DNA from: Azoarcus sp. | GTDB taxonomy: Bacteria > Pseudomonadota > Gammaproteobacteria > Burkholderiales > Rhodocyclaceae | DNA: 8,012 bases | Assembly: GCA_023230755.1 (NCBI GenBank) | Contig: JALNWS010000184.1 | Span: 1-8,012, forward strand | Direction: 5' to 3' | In this document: positions 5,680-8,012 of the stretch, in pieces | Layout: each line of letters starts with the position of its first letter | Position numbering within the stretch: position 1 is the stretch's first letter | Translations under genes and position numbers: made by a program | The notes under the pieces: generated by a model | Seen by the model: only the letters and a program-made list of their open reading frames with translations | Databases searched by the model: none | Told to the model about the DNA's origin: nothing

Positions 5680-6174
5680 ATAATTTCCGCTACGTGGTGC
5701 ATTGCCCAGGTGATCCAGCGGAAGCCGGGTGCTGCGCTTGAGCTCGGTCAGCACGATGTTCGATTTCACGCTGCGCACCCCGCCGATCCGCATCAGGCGG
5801 TGCAGCATGAAGTCCGACAATGCAGGCAGCGTCGGGGTCATCACTCTCAGCAGATAGTCTGCCTCGCCGCTGATGGCGAAGCATTCGAGCACCTCGTCCA
5901 TGCCGCGGATCGCCTCGGTGAAGGCATCGGTGTGGACCTCGCCGTGACGTTCGAGCGAAACGTTGACGAAGGCGGTCACCCCGAGACCGACTGCGGCCGG
6001 GCGCAGCAGGGCGACGTAGCGTTCGATGAACCCGGACTGCGTCAGCCTTTGCACCCGTCGGCTCACCTGTGATGGGGACAAGTGGATACGTTCGGCCAGC
6101 ACGGCATTGGATGCCTGGCCGTCGGTCTGAAGTTCGGAAAGCAGTTGCAGGTCGTACTTGTCGAGGTTGATCAT
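5677..6174 (-). CDS. Lrp/AsnC-family transcriptional regulator
   Basis: This is a 165-aa feast/famine-type regulator. The N-terminal helix-turn-helix starts at LDKYDLQLLSELQ (4-16), with the DNA-reading helix in LSPSQVSRRVQRL (32-44). The RAM effector-binding domain covers about 63-147 and includes the loop ISGEADYLLRV (101-111), where amino-acid effectors normally bind at dimer interfaces. Length and start (MINLDKYD) are typical. No Shine-Dalgarno is visible: the 20 nt before the ATG are A/C-rich, suggesting weak translation, which is common for local regulators. The gene is divergent from the indolepyruvate-type oxidoreductase gene across a 212-bp region, the usual arrangement for Lrp proteins controlling an amino-acid catabolic gene. 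An aromatic amino acid or its 2-oxoacid is the likely effector by inference. The chemoreceptor gene follows 96 nt downstream on the same strand. Confidence 0.93.
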   Translation of the reverse strand: MINLDKYDLQLLSELQTDGQASNAVLAERIHLSPSQVSRRVQRLTQSGFIERYVALLRPAAVGLGVTAFVNVSLERHGEVHTDAFTEAIRGMDEVLECFAISGEADYLLRVMTPTLPALSDFMLHRLMRIGGVRSVKSNIVLTELKRSTRLPLDHLGNAPRSGNY

Positions 6175-6230
6175 GTTTTGTGCGTGTTTTGTCTGTTTGA
6201 TGCACGGAATGTTCGTCTATGCGGTGTTTT
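6174..6230. promoter_or_regulatory. Helically phased T-tracts, possible intrinsic DNA bend
   Basis: Short T-runs on the plus strand start at 6176, 6187, 6196 and 6227, spaced about 11, 9-10 and 31 bp, close to whole DNA turns. They lie next to the Lrp start in an otherwise GC-rich window. Phased A/T-tracts bend DNA, and Lrp proteins wrap bent DNA. The runs are only three or four bases long, so the bend may be slight. Confidence 0.35.
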
Positions 6231-6232
6231 AG

Positions 6233-6262
6233 TGCAAACAATGCACGCATTGTGGGCTTGCA
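6233..6262. promoter_or_regulatory. Nested palindrome, probable Lrp-type operator
   Basis: A 7-bp perfect inverted repeat, ACAATGC (6238-6244) and GCATTGT (6247-6253), has only two central bases. It is bracketed by an outer pair TGCAA (6233-6237) and TTGCA (6258-6262). It lies between the divergent Lrp and oxidoreductase genes, about 60 nt from the Lrp start. A second ATGCACG at 6200-6206 repeats the one at 6241-6247 at a 41-bp distance (about four helical turns), as expected for cooperative Lrp binding. A weak minus-strand promoter (TTGCAC, 17 nt, GAACAT) would have its -35 here. Confidence 0.55.
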
Positions 6263-6281
6263 AGGGCCTACGATGATCCTG

Positions 6282-6323
6282 TTGTTCGTGCCGCCGGGAG
6301 CCAAAACCGGCAATACGAATCAA
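6282..6323 (+). repeat. Imperfect dyad in the oxidoreductase upstream region
   Basis: TTCGT (6285-6289) and GCCG (6290-6293) can pair with CGGC (6308-6311) and ACGAA (6315-6319), with a 3-nt bulge on the right arm and a 14-nt loop; an outer TTG/CAA pair extends it. It lies about 65-105 nt before the oxidoreductase start codon. It could be a leader hairpin or a second protein-binding dyad. No start point was identified, so which one cannot be decided. Confidence 0.3.
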
Positions 6324-6386
6324 AGCTGATAAAAGCAGGCCGGCGCGCTGTGGGCAGTGTGCCGGACCACAACAGGAGACACGCCC

Positions 6387-8012
6387 ATGAACACGCTCAC
6401 CGTGGCTGCGGCCACGTCGGTGACGACGGTGAATCACGATTACCGTCTCGCCGACAATCTTGAGGCCGTTCGCGGCCAGGTCTTCCTGACCGGCACCCAG
6501 GCGCTGGTGCGCCTGCCGCTGATGCAGGCCGCGCTCGACCAGGCTGCAGGGCTCAATACCGGCGGCTTCATCAGCGGCTATCGCGGCTCGCCGCTCGGCG
6601 CCTACGACCAGCAGTTGTGGAAAGTGAAGCCGCTGCTCGACGCGAACCGCATCCGCTTTCTGCCCGCAGTCAATGAAGAACTCGGCGCGACCGCGGTGCT
6701 GGGGTCGCAGCAGGTCGAGAGTGATGCCGAGCGCACCGTCGATGGCGTGTTTGCGATCTGGTACGGCAAGGGACCGGGCGTCGATCGGGCCGGAGACGCG
6801 CTGCGCCACGGCAATGCCTATGGGGCCTCGCCGCACGGTGGCGTGCTGGCGGTGATCGGTGATGATCATGGTTGCGTGTCGTCGTCGATGCCGCATCAGA
6901 GTGATTTCACCTTGCAGGCTTGGAGTCTGCCAGTGCTCAACCCCGCGTCGGTGGCGGAGATGATCGAGTTCGGCCTGTATGGCTGGGCGCTGTCGCGCTT
7001 TTCCGGCTGCTGGGTGGGTTTGAAGGCGATCTCGGAGATGGTCGAGAGCGGCTCGACGGTGGATCTGGATTCGATCCGCACCCGGTTTGATGCGCCAGAC
7101 GATTTCACCGCGCCGGTCGGCGGGCTGCACTACCGCTGGCCCGATCTGCCGAGCCTGGTGATCGAGCAGCGGCTGGCTGCCAAGCTCGATGCCGCGCGTC
7201 ATTTCGCGCGTCACAACTCGATCGATCGCCTGTTGTGTCCGGCCGTATCGGCCGACGTCGGCATCGTGACGTGCGGCAAGGCGCATCTGGATCTTCTGGA
7301 AGCGCTGCGCCGCCTCGGGCTTGGGCTGTCCGAGCTCGAAACTCATGGCATCCGCCTGTACAAGGTCGGGCAGAGCTTCCCGCTCGAGCCTGGGCGCATG
7401 CGGGCGTTTGCGGCAGGGTTGAAGGAAATTCTGGTGGTCGAGGAGAAGGGGCCCTTCGTCGAGCAGCAGATCAAGAACCTGTTCTACAACGATGATCCGG
7501 CGCAGCGTCCGCAGGTGTTCGGCAAGACCGCGCAGTGCGGCGCGCCCTTGCTGTCAGCGCTGGGCGAGTTGCGGCCGTCGCGGGTGATGCCGGTGCTGGC
7601 CGACTGGCTGGCCGCGCATCGCCCCGCGCTCGACCGTCGGGAACAGGTCGAGGACTTCACCGCGCCGACGCTGCTGTCGAATGCGGCCGATGGCGTGCGC
7701 CGGGTGCCGTACTTCTGCTCCGGTTGTCCGCACAACACCTCGACCCGGGTGCCCGAGGGCTCGCATGCGCAGGCTGGCATCGGTTGCCATTTCATGGCCT
7801 CGTGGATGCCCGACCGCGAGACCACCGGCCTCATCCAGATGGGTGGGGAGGGCGTCGACTGGGTGGCACACTCGGGCTTTACCCGCACGCCGCATGTGTT
7901 CCAGAACCTGGGCGACGGCACCTATTTTCATTCCGGCTTTCTCGCCATCCGACAGGCGATTGCGGCACGGACCAACGTCACCTACAAGATTCTCTACAAC
8001 GACGCGGTGGCG
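6387..8012 (+). CDS. Fused indolepyruvate:ferredoxin oxidoreductase (2-oxoacid oxidoreductase), 5' part
   Basis: An open frame of 542 codons without a stop runs off the right edge. It matches the N-terminal half of the large (about 1150-1200 aa) proteobacterial IorA-IorB fusion. These enzymes oxidatively decarboxylate arylpyruvates, from Trp, Phe or Tyr, to aryl-acetyl-CoA with reduction of ferredoxin. Visible landmarks are FLTGTQALVRLPLMQ, FISGYRGSPLGAYD and the region around VNEELGATAVLGSQQVES in the N-terminal domain. Next come CSGCPHNTST (444-453) and GGEGVDWVAHSGFT (487-500), and a thiamine-diphosphate motif from GDGT (509-512) to N538. The Cys-rich ferredoxin module of archaeal IorA is not in this part. 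AGGAG (6374-6378) lies 8 nt before the ATG. It is divergent from the Lrp gene. The exact 2-oxoacid substrate is an inference. Confidence 0.93.
   Translation, partial: MNTLTVAAATSVTTVNHDYRLADNLEAVRGQVFLTGTQALVRLPLMQAALDQAAGLNTGGFISGYRGSPLGAYDQQLWKVKPLLDANRIRFLPAVNEELGATAVLGSQQVESDAERTVDGVFAIWYGKGPGVDRAGDALRHGNAYGASPHGGVLAVIGDDHGCVSSSMPHQSDFTLQAWSLPVLNPASVAEMIEFGLYGWALSRFSGCWVGLKAISEMVESGSTVDLDSIRTRFDAPDDFTAPVGGLHYRWPDLPSLVIEQRLAAKLDAARHFARHNSIDRLLCPAVSADVGIVTCGKAHLDLLEALRRLGLGLSELETHGIRLYKVGQSFPLEPGRMRAFAAGLKEILVVEEKGPFVEQQIKNLFYNDDPAQRPQVFGKTAQCGAPLLSALGELRPSRVMPVLADWLAAHRPALDRREQVEDFTAPTLLSNAADGVRRVPYFCSGCPHNTSTRVPEGSHAQAGIGCHFMASWMPDRETTGLIQMGGEGVDWVAHSGFTRTPHVFQNLGDGTYFHSGFLAIRQAIAARTNVTYKILYNDAVA

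Noticed and set aside
5497..6072. A 191-codon plus-strand frame spanning the chemoreceptor start and the Lrp gene
   Set aside because: It crosses a promoter region and is antisense to two genes with strong family matches; its composition looks non-coding.
6251..6277. Sigma-70 promoter for the oxidoreductase gene (TTGTGG, 16 nt, GATGAT)
   Set aside because: It has only 3/6 and 4/6 matches, and several equally weak alternatives exist nearby, so it is not reported as a feature.
6171..7346. A 391-codon open frame on the minus strand opposite the oxidoreductase gene
   Set aside because: It lies antisense to a clearly recognisable enzyme. Its composition is rich in Arg/His/Gln/Ala with no domain, and long antisense frames are expected at this GC content.
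1..8012. CRISPR arrays, insertion sequences, tRNA or rRNA genes, attachment sites
   Set aside because: No regularly spaced repeats, transposase frames, cloverleaf-like sequences or direct-repeat boundaries were seen on reading both strands.

Overview
The window is high-GC (low-to-mid 60s % by eye) and tightly packed. Gene content suggests a betaproteobacterium, possibly of the Azoarcus/Thauera/Aromatoleum type: a fused indolepyruvate:ferredoxin oxidoreductase beside an Lrp regulator, a chemoreceptor with a C-terminal sensor, and a GntR-controlled polar-amino-acid-type ABC transporter. The lineage is an inference from gene families only; there is no rRNA or marker gene.

Layout. Positions 1-3481 (minus strand) form one apparent operon read right to left: GntR/FadR-type regulator, substrate-binding protein, permease 1, permease 2 and ATPase, the last cut by the window edge. 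Both permeases and the ATPase are joined by overlapping stop/start codons. A hairpin between the binding protein and the permeases may set higher output of the former. Upstream of the regulator lie a perfect 29-bp palindrome with a FadR-family operator core and, just beyond it, a good sigma-54 promoter match. The predicted transcription start falls inside the palindrome. Positions 3645-3867 (plus) are a broken remnant of an aldehyde dehydrogenase C-terminus. A hairpin at 3886-3930 separates it from the convergent chemoreceptor gene.

Positions 3937-6174 (minus) carry the chemoreceptor, with a sigma-28-like promoter, and an Lrp/AsnC regulator. A relatively AT-rich 212-bp intergenic region with phased T-tracts and a nested palindrome separates the Lrp gene from a divergent plus-strand gene that starts at 6387 and runs off the right edge. 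That gene encodes the front half of a fused 2-oxoacid (indolepyruvate-type) oxidoreductase.

Working model: the right side degrades aromatic amino acids through arylpyruvates under Lrp control, and the left side imports an amino-acid-like or carboxylate solute under combined sigma-54 and GntR control. The aldehyde dehydrogenase relic could be what is left of a related arylacetaldehyde step. No CRISPR array, insertion sequence, tRNA or rRNA was seen. Nothing here is clearly a new system; the regulatory architecture at 3482-3551 and the chemoreceptor's sensor placement are the parts most worth following up.
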